Below, in pieces: positions 36,496 through 46,521 of a stretch of DNA of 64,000 nucleotides; position 1 is the stretch's first letter; each line of letters begins with the position of its first letter. The position numbers were made by a program, and so were the translations under genes. Location: contig JAODUP010000041.1 of the NCBI GenBank assembly GCA_025642065.1, forward strand, positions 1,255,001 through 1,319,000. The letters run 5' to 3'. The notes under the pieces were generated by a model. It was given only the letters and a program-made list of their open reading frames with translations, was not told the origin of the DNA and did no database searches. This stretch comes from Paralvinella palmiformis. Its lineage: Eukaryota; Annelida; Polychaeta; Terebellida; Alvinellidae.

Positions 36496-37836
36496 TTACA
36501 TATCTGTATTAAGCAACATTATTCTCTACTTCTGAAGCTTCATGATGAATAATCCAGATGATGAATAATCCAGATGATGCGGTCACCGTTTATATTCGTT
36601 TATCTTCTGCACTAAAATCAACCCCCCACCCCCACCCCCACCCAACCAAAGTAGATTAGAAATATCCAAGTGTTGAACACCTAGGAAGACTTAACCAAGA
36701 CATACTATCATGTTTTTAAAAATGACATGCTGTTATTCCAAGCGCAATATCAAATTTGATACCAAGTGTTTTCTAAACATTCACAAACAGAGAATGCCAT
36801 ACAACAGACAGAAGCTAGATGACAGGGCATTAGATGACCAACGTCTACCTGAATTTTACTCACTTCAGTATTAATGTACACATTATTATTGGCTAGATAC
36901 AGAAAACCTCCACCACAACAGTTCGGCTTTCTGTGTTATGTCCAATGGGAAACTAATTGTACCGTTTTCCACTAAATACCAATATCAGAGGCTAATATGA
37001 ACTAAATGAGATATAAATGCCTCAACAAGTTAGTTTATAGGCACCGAATCTAAATAAATTTCCCTATGATTGTGAAGATGTCCAAAAAGCACATTAAATA
37101 TTTTTCACAGCTAGAACCTCTCACAATAACTGAATAATGTTTTAAATATATCCACAACTTCAACTATTCACAACTTCAACTACTATACTTATGTAACTTT
37201 AGTTATAGTGTATATTACTAAATACACCATTCTGACTGCAGCGTATGAGCCAGTTAATTAGTGTGTGTGTGTGAGTGTGTGTGTTTGCTTGTGTGTGTGT
37301 GTTCAAGTGTGGTTAGCGTATTTATAAGTTCAGCTTGACTGGGTTTTATTTTTTACAATTTTACCTACAGTCTCTACCACACGATATTTACAGTTTCATA
37401 ACAGACAGTGTGTTTCTGCCAAAGAATATTAACAGGTGGTTCGTGTTGGTAAATAACTGTGTTTTGTATCTGAAAACGTGTCAGCTTTAGTTTAGCCTGC
37501 AAATACACAATTTTCATTGTGACATTAAAGTATTCATATTTTACATGGTATGAAAATAGGAAAGAAGGATGGTAGACATTGAGCCATACTTCAAACACCA
37601 AGCATTGCCTATGATCACTCACTACTCCTAACGAATATATTGCTCGTTCTATTTTCACTCCCTATGCTTTCCACACACAGGTTTGAAGGAAAACTTATTT
37701 ATCTCAATCATGCAACCAGGTGACCCAGGTACACAGTATGTGTCTGACTGCTTACACGCTAGGGTTCACAGCAGTACATCTGGGATAGGATGTATAACAA
37801 GACAGCAACTGGAATATAGACCTTATGGTGTGTGTC

Positions 37837-37873
<37 letters not shown>

Positions 37874-38250
37874 CATGGATTTAAATAGAAAGAGAAGCTG
37901 AGAAAGAATCAATTACAAATTTACATGTCAGTTTGGAAATTATATAGGTATTTTTTTAAACCTTCTTGAGTATTTGAAGAAGAGACAACATATAGCTCTA
38001 TTTATGTTTAAATATATGTCAAAATAACATAAAAATTATGTTTTGCACATTAATTGCACATTTATTAAAATGAATGATAGCATACTTCCTGTATTTCAAC
38101 GTGTCATAATGGCCATTTGTGTGCTGAAATTTTGCTAATGTTTTGTGACTGTTTTCTAGGCAAAGTAAAATGGACTAAGAATTTAGTGAATATTTGCATT
38201 TATATTTCAAAAGATTTGCCTTCATTGGGCATTTATTTTATTCCATGTCT

Positions 38251-38281
<31 letters not shown>

Positions 38282-38361
38282 CCACAGAGTGTGACAATTC
38301 ATAGTGGGTAAAACTGCATCAGTTATTAATATATTAACAGGTAAATAGCAATTCTCTCTCT

Positions 38362-38403
<42 letters not shown>

Positions 38404-39767
38404 GTTGACACCTAACATGGGAAACTATGTTTAAAGCAACCTGTCTTAGCATCTTCTTCAGTACTCAAGGAATAAAGCAAAAATTGACTCAAAACTTTGA
38501 TATTCAGATTTAACACATGATATAGGTGTCCTCTCTTATCAGTTTATTGTGAGACAAAAACGACAAGAAGATGGACCATTCTTCAACTGGATGTCAGTAG
38601 ATGAATGGCGAAACGTGTCAGCTATCTCATTATGTAGAGAAGGATTATGATCTACAAGATGATTCAACACAGAAAATAAAGAGTTATAAACCTTTGCTTC
38701 AGACTCAGAGTTAACTCGAACTGACTCATTAAAACATAACTCAACGAACAAAACATAATGCGTGCACTGGAGAGCTAAATAATGCAAATAAATAAACAGG
38801 TGCAATATATGGAAACTTGGAACAGCCATTTGACAATATAAAAAAAAAAAATTTTGTCTGATATAACAAATCACCACAACTCAGACACCAATAATCCAAT
38901 AGTTAAGACTCAAATGTCAGCTGCAATAATTAGAAATAGAGGTCCAGTAACTTGGGACTTTTTATCCTGGTGTAGTCCAGTCATATTACAACGTTACATG
39001 GTCGAAGCTGAATGCACCATGATATAAACTACGACATGTCTATTTGACTCAAGGAGGTTGGAACACTGACAAATTCGATTCTCGTGACAGCTTAAGCATC
39101 CTCCGATACTGGGTCTTCGGCGACCACCTCCATAAAACATCACCAAGCTTCCTGGGTCACTTAGCAGTTATGACAACGCGACCGGCTAATATTGTAATAC
39201 TGGTTACACATGATGTGCCACTATCTATGCATGGAACAATGCCATTATGTATATGATATGGTGATACAATTTTGTCAGGTCTGATCTCAAAATATTTGGC
39301 GCCACTCGCCACATACTAGTCTAAGGTGTTGGTCGTGGAAGACAACAAACAACACTGAGATTACTTTTGTCGTTTTACAAAAGGAACCTCAGTGTCCGGT
39401 TCAAACGTGGTCGGGAATCTCTCACCCGATCGGATGACCCAGTTTTGTTGTCATGGATACTTACCGCTACTTGTGTATTGGTTTGGTCCGTTTGTTTACT
39501 GCCAGAGTTCGTCGTACCACCGGAGTTGTTGTTGTTGTTGTTGTTATTGTTGTTGTTGGATTTCGAGCCTTTGGACGCTTTCTTGGCCTTCGTTTCGAGC
39601 CAGCGTTGCTGAAGTAGTAGTGTCTCTTGCCTCTGGTGTTCGTGCAGGCCAGAGGCTAGTCGGTCAAACCGGCCAGAAATGTTACCGTGTCGCCGCCGGT
39701 ACACTTCGAATCTTCGTCGGAGGCGATCGTACAAGTCCCTTGGCTTGGGGGAAGCATAGTCCCCCAT
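27958..39767 (-). CDS. mam: Mastermind-like Notch co-activator, complete, two coding exons
   Basis: Nuclear co-activator that binds the Notch intracellular domain/CSL complex and recruits p300. Exon 1 is 39767-39465 (303 nt, 101 codons) and exon 2 is 30930-27958 (2,973 nt with stop): 1,091 aa, in the range of human MAML1-3. The basic N-terminal helix (LYDRLRRRFEVYRRRH ... QQRWLETKAKKASK, residues 12-66) matches the MamL-1 domain. An 11-Asn run follows at 71-81. Residues 236-259 hold an acidic FPDFVDDELEAFLNQLSPG segment. The middle is a low-complexity Gly/Pro/Gln/Met/His desert with a ψKxE motif (IKTE). The C-terminus is acidic (FALDFLDNP, DFNNFIDDILG). Identification rests on the N-terminal domain plus overall architecture; the exon join is phase-consistent but inferred. 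Confidence 0.9.
31419..31494. repeat. (CA)n microsatellite
   Basis: About 75 bp of CA with a few T/G interruptions. Confidence 0.95.
31741..31789. repeat. (TA)n microsatellite
   Basis: About 48 bp TA with one TT phase break, giving two complementary halves. Confidence 0.95.
33684..33845. repeat. Nested (CA)n, (CTA)n and GGTAGAAACAC repeat block
   Basis: CA runs, then about nine CTA triplets, then three copies of a unit containing GGTAGAAACA followed by a CA run and TATTACT/CATTACT. It is a higher-order tandem structure of roughly 35-bp period. Confidence 0.8.
36622..36643 (-). other. Potential G-quadruplex motif in Mastermind intron 1
   Basis: CCCCCCACCCCCACCCCCAC followed by CC on the plus strand gives four G-runs on the minus strand, which is the Mastermind sense strand. 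The pre-mRNA would therefore carry it. Confidence 0.6.
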
Positions 39768-42350
39768 GCTCCTGGGTAGGTGCACAATGGCAGATCGTCG
39801 ACAGAAATCGAGACCGATCCGATGGGGTACCGCGAAGCCACGTTTCTGCCTTGGGTACTCTATACCCAGTTGGTCGAGCAGTCAGGTGACAGAAAGCCCG
39901 TACCCCATTGAACTGCTGCCGGGCGGTTAACACATGCATTGACCAGTCTTTGTGTGCGCTCTGCCAAACACGGTCTCCTCCAGTCCGTCGTCGGCCTATC
40001 CGAAACTAGCTGATATCATCATCGGGAACCAAGTACGACAAACGGCTCTCATTACAGACGACCAAGATACGACGCGGGTATTATAACTATTGCGGACAGC
40101 GAGTTTTCACCTTTCCGCCGACCAAAAGCACTCCGGCAAGTTGGACGACGGCCGTGTTTCTACCATCCCCGTTCCCTGGTCAGGTTAGGTAGGCCACACT
40201 AAGCGTCCATTGCATGACAAGTTTCACTATCCGACTGTGGTAAGCCTTAACCAGCTGGTCACATCACAACAGCCAGCCGTCCATCAAAAGTGACAGGCCG
40301 CAAGTACACGGCAGCCGAATAGTACACATAACCGCGCGCAGTCCGCCAGGTTGGTTGGTCGTCAAAACTCCTAGAAACTGGTACCGTGTTTATAACCGGC
40401 GTGAAGTGGTCGTAATCACTGGAATTAGGTCGAAACCTTCCTCTCTCTTTCTTTCACTCACTCTCTTTCCGACCGACAACAAAGATAATCTTACGGTCAG
40501 TCAGTCGCGTCGAGCACACGCGAGTCTCGATAACCAACGAAGAGCCGAACTCGTTCACAAGTTGGCGGCAGGTCCTCTGTTTACAGACAAACTATCCCAA
40601 AAACCTGTGGCGATGGCCGCGTCAACGAGGTGCCCCTTGCCGATGTTCGGGTGGCCGATGAAATGTGTCCGCCGTCAGCCGAAAATAAGCGACAAGAAAC
40701 GCGAACAAACCCGACAATTGGACAGATGAAGCGGCCGTCAACAAGCCGATCTCGGAGTGGTCGTCCTACAACTGGCTTTTCTTTTCTACCACAAGCACAC
40801 TTCGTCGGCGCTGGTTCAGTTTCGGATGCCTTCAAAACACGCAGACAGCAGCAGACCTGAGCCGGAGCGGGCAGCCCATATAGTCAGTCACTCGATGTCG
40901 GTTTGCCCCGCCGTCGGCCTCTTCGCCATAACTAAAAACCTATATAATAACAACAACAGTCCAAAACTCTCTCGTTTACAGGCTCCGAAGTGTTTCGGCG
41001 TGCGTCGGTGTGCACCGAAAAGTGCAATATAGCGGGGGCCGGCGACCGGGGGCTCACTGGCTGGCTACCTACTACATACGGCAGCAGACACTCTCACACA
41101 CACATAACACACACAACACAGAGAGAGGGAGAGAGAACACACAATGAAAAGCGAGCTAACTTAGTGTGCTGGCCTACGAGTAGTAGTAGTAGCTCTACAA
41201 CTAGCCCTCTGCTAGCCTGGCTCGGTCCTCATTTCGGCGGGTCTCGGCTCGGTTCAGCACCGTCTTCGGGGGGCACTTGCGATGTGACCGGGCGCTGGAC
41301 GGGCGAATTTAAGCGCGTTGCTTGCTTGGTTGCTCGATGCTCGGGAACTCGGTTGGTTTTTTTAAAGCGCAGATCGTCCGGAACGACGCCAGGCTGCGTG
41401 ATGCAGCGCGTGCCCGAGGAGACTGCTCGACGACTGCGGAACCGTTTAAGGGTTATATAACCACGGGTTGTTGTTGTTTTTGTTCGGTGGTTAACCTATT
41501 CCGAGCATATTAAGAGGATAGAGCGTTAAGTTTCACTCTTTGTTAAGATCATTATCGAGTTAATAATAACAACAACGACCAGCTGTTTGGTGGCGCGATT
41601 GGAGCTCATTCCTAGCAGCGTCTCCGCCTATTTGCTCATCTCGTGGCCAGATTTCTCAGATGTTTGCCGACACATTTCGCGTGCTATCGCGTGTATTAGC
41701 TCCCTTGGCCGGCCATCGGCGAGTTTTGTCGATATCCGTCCGAGCTAAGCCGCCGCTGTAGGGCGCCGGCTAGTCAGCTGAACGCCGTCTTTCGCCATCT
41801 CTCGCTCACTCACTCCCCTCAGTGCTGGTTGGTAGGTAGCCTTAACGGCGAAGAAGGCGACTCCTTGAGGACAGCCACACTGGTGCTCTCTCTCGGCGCT
41901 CGCCCCGCTCACTTGTGGACGAGTGGACGCGGAGATTCTCTGTGCCAGCGGGGGTGAATGGGTTAGCGCAAACAGACGCCGGCCAATAATACCAAACTCA
42001 TTTCGATGCGACGCCCAACGGATGGGAAGAACGCGCGCGTCTGTGCCGCCGTCCCTCCTACCAAAAACGTATCTGCTCGAGGTCGGCTTGGGAAACCCGC
42101 CCGCTGTCGCCGAGCCTCCGCCAGTCCGAGCCTCGGGCCGAGCCGAGCCTCCCGGCAAGTAGACCGGACCCTGGTCGGGGCTACGGTGGCAGTGGCCACT
42201 CTCCGTAATGTACGCGGGCCACCGGCCGAAAGAGGGAAACCGTGCGGTGGCCAGTCTCTGGAGGGTGGATGGTGCCATGGCGTGGCGCGCGGCCTTCCTC
42301 CGTCTTACTACACGGTAAATCAATTGGTGAAATTTCGTTGGGGAAATTCT
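39400..42350. promoter_or_regulatory. CpG-rich block over Mastermind exon 1 and presumed promoter
   Basis: CG dinucleotides are abundant here (for example 40.57-40.70, 40.98-41.06, 41.75-42.30 kb), unlike the AT-rich surroundings. Microsatellites are almost absent. It spans exon 1 and about 2.5 kb upstream on the Mastermind side. It probably holds a long 5' UTR and the promoter. The open frames inside it are expected from high GC. Confidence 0.6.
39465..39767 (-). CDS. mam: Mastermind exon 1 (MamL-1 domain)
   Basis: ATG at 39767-39765 in context AGCATGG, with donor GTAAGT directly after the Ala codon ending at 39465. Encodes a long amphipathic basic helix with RRR clusters, the part that forms the kinked helix on the CSL-Notch ankyrin surface in known structures. 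It then encodes an Asn homopolymer from an (AAC)n tract. A GTG-initiated extension is not needed. Confidence 0.9.
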
Positions 42351-43075
42351 TGAATATTTTATCACCCTCTGTTCTCTGAGTTTATCGCTTCTGACATTTT
42401 CCTACCGGCCGCTTCTTTTGCAACATTGTTCTGTATTGTGCCCACGCGCTGAAAGGAGCAAAGTCATAATGAAAAAGTCAACCGTCTGAGATCGTCATCA
42501 GATCAGTGGCGGGCGTTGTTTAAAATATAGAATTCTATTACTGCGAGTTTTATTTAGTTTTGTCAAAAGAGGACACATGATAACTGTGACATTTTCATAA
42601 CAGGTTATATTACCCTGTCTGGAAAGCGATATATTTAGGCATGTTCGTTGTATGTGTATGTATGTATGTACGTGGATATATATGTATGTATGTGGGTATC
42701 CGTGTATGTATGTTACTAATAATATGTATGGACGGATGGGGGAATGGTCCCGAGTTATAGTAAAAGCAACAAGAAAGCTTTGCTCTTTTCTAACATAATC
42801 ACTGAGCTTAAATCTTCTTGACAAGGAGACACTCCAGTCATTATTAACGCACACACTGCCGTGTCTAAAGATACATATTGTGGTCTTCTATCGTAAACAT
42901 ATGTCGCTAAAACATGATTCTGCACTTGTCCTGGCGGCGACAGGCACATTACAAATCTGAAAAGGGTTTATTACCAAACGAACCTGATAGGGTTTGTTGG
43001 AAACAATAATAATATACACGACCTTTATTAGCACCACATTTACGTTTACGGGACATTAATAAACAACTTAATTGG

Positions 43076-43109
<34 letters not shown>

Positions 43110-44693
43110 CTGCACTATTGTAAACAGTTATTGGAGGTGTATACTCACAATATGCGTGTGTGTGTGGGCGCGTGCGCGCGCGTGTCATTTTAAAGAAGAA
43201 CGCCCTTTGAGCATGTCAGGTAGACTTTCATGTTAGATTATACTCTGTATGCTAAAGGCTATTAATAAATTGAAAATACCGTTTCCTAATCTTTCTTTAA
43301 GACAGATTTCAGCAATTTTTACTTTATGGATAAAATATTTTCTATCATTCGTTCAATTGTTTACGTCCAGCACATTAAAAACGCGTTAATCAACATAAGT
43401 TTAAATAAGAGGGCAGTTTATTCAAAGTAATCTATAGATCTGGCCACAGCTTTATTCACTTACTAACGGATAAATCAAACAACTAGTTAATTAACGTATT
43501 TTTACGGTTACCTTCACATCTAAATTAATGGGCTTTCAATCTATTAAAGTACATACGTGTATACGTACGTATGTGTATTTTGTATGTATGTATGTAAACT
43601 GCATATACCCGTATGCGCATAACCTGGCGCCACTGCAGTGTTCAAAAGTAGTTTTACTAATAAACCGCAGATATGTCATACATAAAATGCTGGCCATTTG
43701 ACGTGTTGTCGTTAACTCATCCTGTAAAGCATCAACGAGCTACTTGGCTTTATAATCAAATATCACACGTCTAAATGGGTCTTCTATTTAACATACCAAT
43801 GCAAGGATAGGTGTACAGACTGGATCAGTCGTTGGTACCCTATACATAAACACGTGTATCAATAGCTAGTTCGGCGTCTTCTCCAGTAATAAGTGATCTG
43901 ATCGCGTGATGAATATCACATATCAACGAGCATCTTTGTAATTACTACTCCAAGAGTAATTAATTAAAATTAGCTTTTTAAATTAGTCCAATAATATTTT
44001 CGTATTTATGTTTGAATATCATCTTTTGTCCCCTGTTCGTTACAGTCCAGGTATTTGTTCTCACCGAACTATCATACCTTCGGTGTGGAACGCCTCGTAG
44101 CAATTCGGGTATTATTTGAGATAGCGCGCCATAGATGTATCTACTATCATCGTTATAAATTACACAGAGACAAATTATGGGTGTAGCTACCGAACAAAGC
44201 ATCACGCCCCCTTCCTTTGATCATTAAAATGCCACACTCTCAGCGGCCCCGTTGACGAGGGATGGGAGAATTCAAGGCGACGCAAACCGAAATCCATTAG
44301 CCAAAGGTAAAGGCAGCAATCACAACAACAGCTGGTGAATCGTCGGAAATATTCAATTAGCAATAGAAATGTCAATCATAACTATCACCACAGCATTTCT
44401 TATATGTTCTGAAACGACATATATGCCTACTGAGAGAAAACGAGCCAGCGTCCGACATTGGTACGCTTTGAAAATAAAACTTTCTATGCCCCACTTTGAC
44501 CTGTATAGATGTCGAATTTGGCACGGAGTATTTGTTGGCGAGCGAATGGGCGAGTTCTCTTACCTGAGATTCAACTTCATTTCTTAACAATACTGCAAAA
44601 ATTGTTATTATCAGAATTCGAGGTTTACGAAGAGTGGACATTGTCAGCGTTGAGGATCTAAACAACGTACTTCGACAGGACTTCGCATTATGG

Positions 44694-44694
<1 letters not shown>

Positions 44695-44770
<76 letters not shown>

Positions 44771-44793
44771 TGTCTGTGTGTCTCTGTGTGTGT

Positions 44794-44833
<40 letters not shown>

Positions 44834-44861
44834 GTGTGTGTGTGTGTGTGTGTTTTGTAAG
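44695..44861. repeat. Long (TA)n(TG)n compound microsatellite
   Basis: TA of about 37 bp, then about 125 bp of TG with isolated C and TT interruptions, ending in (GA)n. Confidence 0.95.
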
Positions 44862-45670
44862 AGAGAGAGAGAAAACCTGTAATCTCGAGCGACTTTTATA
44901 TATCAACGTAAAACGGCATCGTGTCAAAACGTTATACAATTGGAAGTGGGTGATTGTTAATGGGCGACTGATGTTACAAACAAGATGACGATGTATTTGT
45001 GTTGTGTGCTCCAGATAATCGACTACAGAGCAGAAATAAATATTTTTCTGCCACTAGTGAGTAGTTGTATATTCATCAGCAAGCTAAAATCATACGGCAC
45101 TGCAAACTTGGATCATTTTATAATGCTGTTTTTTGGTGGTTGCCATCCTTCATTGGTGACTATGTTATATATATGTGTGTAAAAATTCCCCATCAAGAGA
45201 AATTTGAAATACACAAAAGTGTTTTGTTCACATTCTATAACGTAATCATTACGAACATTAACTATCACGTGCCAACATCGGTTCCATCACTAAGAGTCTT
45301 GCTACATTGAAATGAATTTCCCGTAAATCGAGTGAAATTTAAATGGCATAAGTATGCCTTAAGCTTTCTTCGAGACATAATGAATACCTTTATGTTTTAC
45401 TGTTTCTAGTTATTAAACTGACTCGTTTTCATAGGAAACCCAGGTACATCATCAGCTACTATGTCGGTGTGCATAACCTGATTAACTGGCATATCTTGAT
45501 TAACCGACATGTTCGATTAACCGACGACACCTGCCAGGCTCTGTCTATGCCGGAAAGGAAAACTTTACAAGACTGTACAAAACATCCGGTGATAAGATCG
45601 ACTCTATGACAGAAATATCTCATTATATCAGATAAGAAAATCATTAGCTGATGCCACTGAAGATTCTTCA

Positions 45671-45673
<3 letters not shown>

Positions 45674-45727
<54 letters not shown>
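45674..45727. repeat. (TA)n microsatellite
   Basis: More than 50 bp of uninterrupted TA. Confidence 0.95.
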
Positions 45728-45730
<3 letters not shown>

Positions 45731-46375
45731 ACATTGTGACGTTACAAGATTGCGTAGGCTTTGCTTTGATCAAAGACAACTAGATTCATCCGAGATTGGC
45801 ATTTCGTGTGCTTAATAAGTCTTCGATCTTCCGTTCATGTCCAGTATTTTGTTACCAGTGAGCAAACTGGAATAGGCGACATCACCTGTACCACTCGTTC
45901 CTTCCATCTGTAACAATCGTAATGATTGTTGTATTTTCTGGGACAGCGAGCTCAGCTAAATTAATTAGATGACTTTTAATACCGAGTTACTAAATACCTG
46001 TCTGCATATGAAAACCGTAACTAATTAGTATACAGTTACCAGAAAAGGCTAATTCGTTTAGCATGTCATGGCAAGTCATTTCAGACACAGACTGTCATTT
46101 TTAGCCAGGTCAGGTGCACCCCGCCCTTAATAAAGGCCTGAAAACGTAGCGGATGAGATTATGTTGCAATATAGTCGTATTCAAACACCTATCATGACGA
46201 TACCACGTGTGTCAAGATTCAGTGGCTTCCTAAAATCTGTGAAATGTTTATGTGTATTGATTTTCTCCCGAAACCTCCTAATTCCACCCTTGGATGTAAC
46301 TACACCGTTTCTTATCCCCCAAATTAGCTCGGGCACTGTATACACTAGGTGTCGCCTCTTTCCAAAATATTTATC

Positions 46376-46387
46376 CAAGATGGCTGC
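46376..46387 (+). promoter_or_regulatory. TISU/YY1-like element at the TRAP1 start codon
   Basis: CAAGATGGCTGC fits the TISU consensus SAASATGGCGGC at all but one position and contains the YY1 core AAGATGGC. Such elements mark genes with very short 5' UTRs, many of them mitochondrial. The function here is inferred. Confidence 0.55.
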
Positions 46388-46521
46388 GCCCATGAAAATC
46401 ATGCGAGCCGGTGGCATTGGTATTTTTCGACCATTTATTAGGTCATTCGGAAGTCCTAGACTAGTACAGTCAAGACTATTGTGTTGCCATGTTACACAAC
46501 AACGTCAAGGTGGTGTAACAG
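46380..46521 (+). CDS. TRAP1: TRAP1 exon 1 (mitochondrial targeting peptide)
   Basis: ATG in CAAGATGGC context; donor GGTATAAA after codon 47 plus one base. Three Met codons occur within the first eight; the first has by far the best context. Residues RPFIRSFGSPRLVQSRLL have the amphipathic Arg-rich character of a presequence. Confidence 0.8.

Larger units (their letters stand above)
30931..39464. other. Mastermind intron 1 (8.5 kb)
   Basis: No coding exon recognised. It is very rich in microsatellites: (CA)n at 31.42-31.49, (TA)n at 31.74-31.79, (CA)n at 32.01, CA/TA at 33.1-33.26, CA/CTA arrays at 33.6-33.85, CA/CG at 34.29-34.35 and 36.44-36.50, a C-run G4 motif at 36.62, CA at 38.25 and TA at 38.37 kb. 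The stretch 34.4-36.2 kb is nearly repeat-free. Confidence 0.7.
42351..46379. other. Intergenic region between head-to-head Mastermind and TRAP1
   Basis: Unique sequence with a (TGTA)n-like patch (42.65-42.72 kb), (TA)n at 43.08, a long (TA)n(TG)n compound repeat at 44.69-44.86 and (TA)n at 45.67-45.73 kb. No gene recognised. Confidence 0.6.

Noticed and set aside
41745..42365. 206-codon open frame on the minus strand upstream of Mastermind
   Set aside because: GTG start, Arg/Ala/Gly/Ser-rich composition, no domain. It is expected in a GC-rich promoter region; possibly 5' UTR, but not a supported protein.
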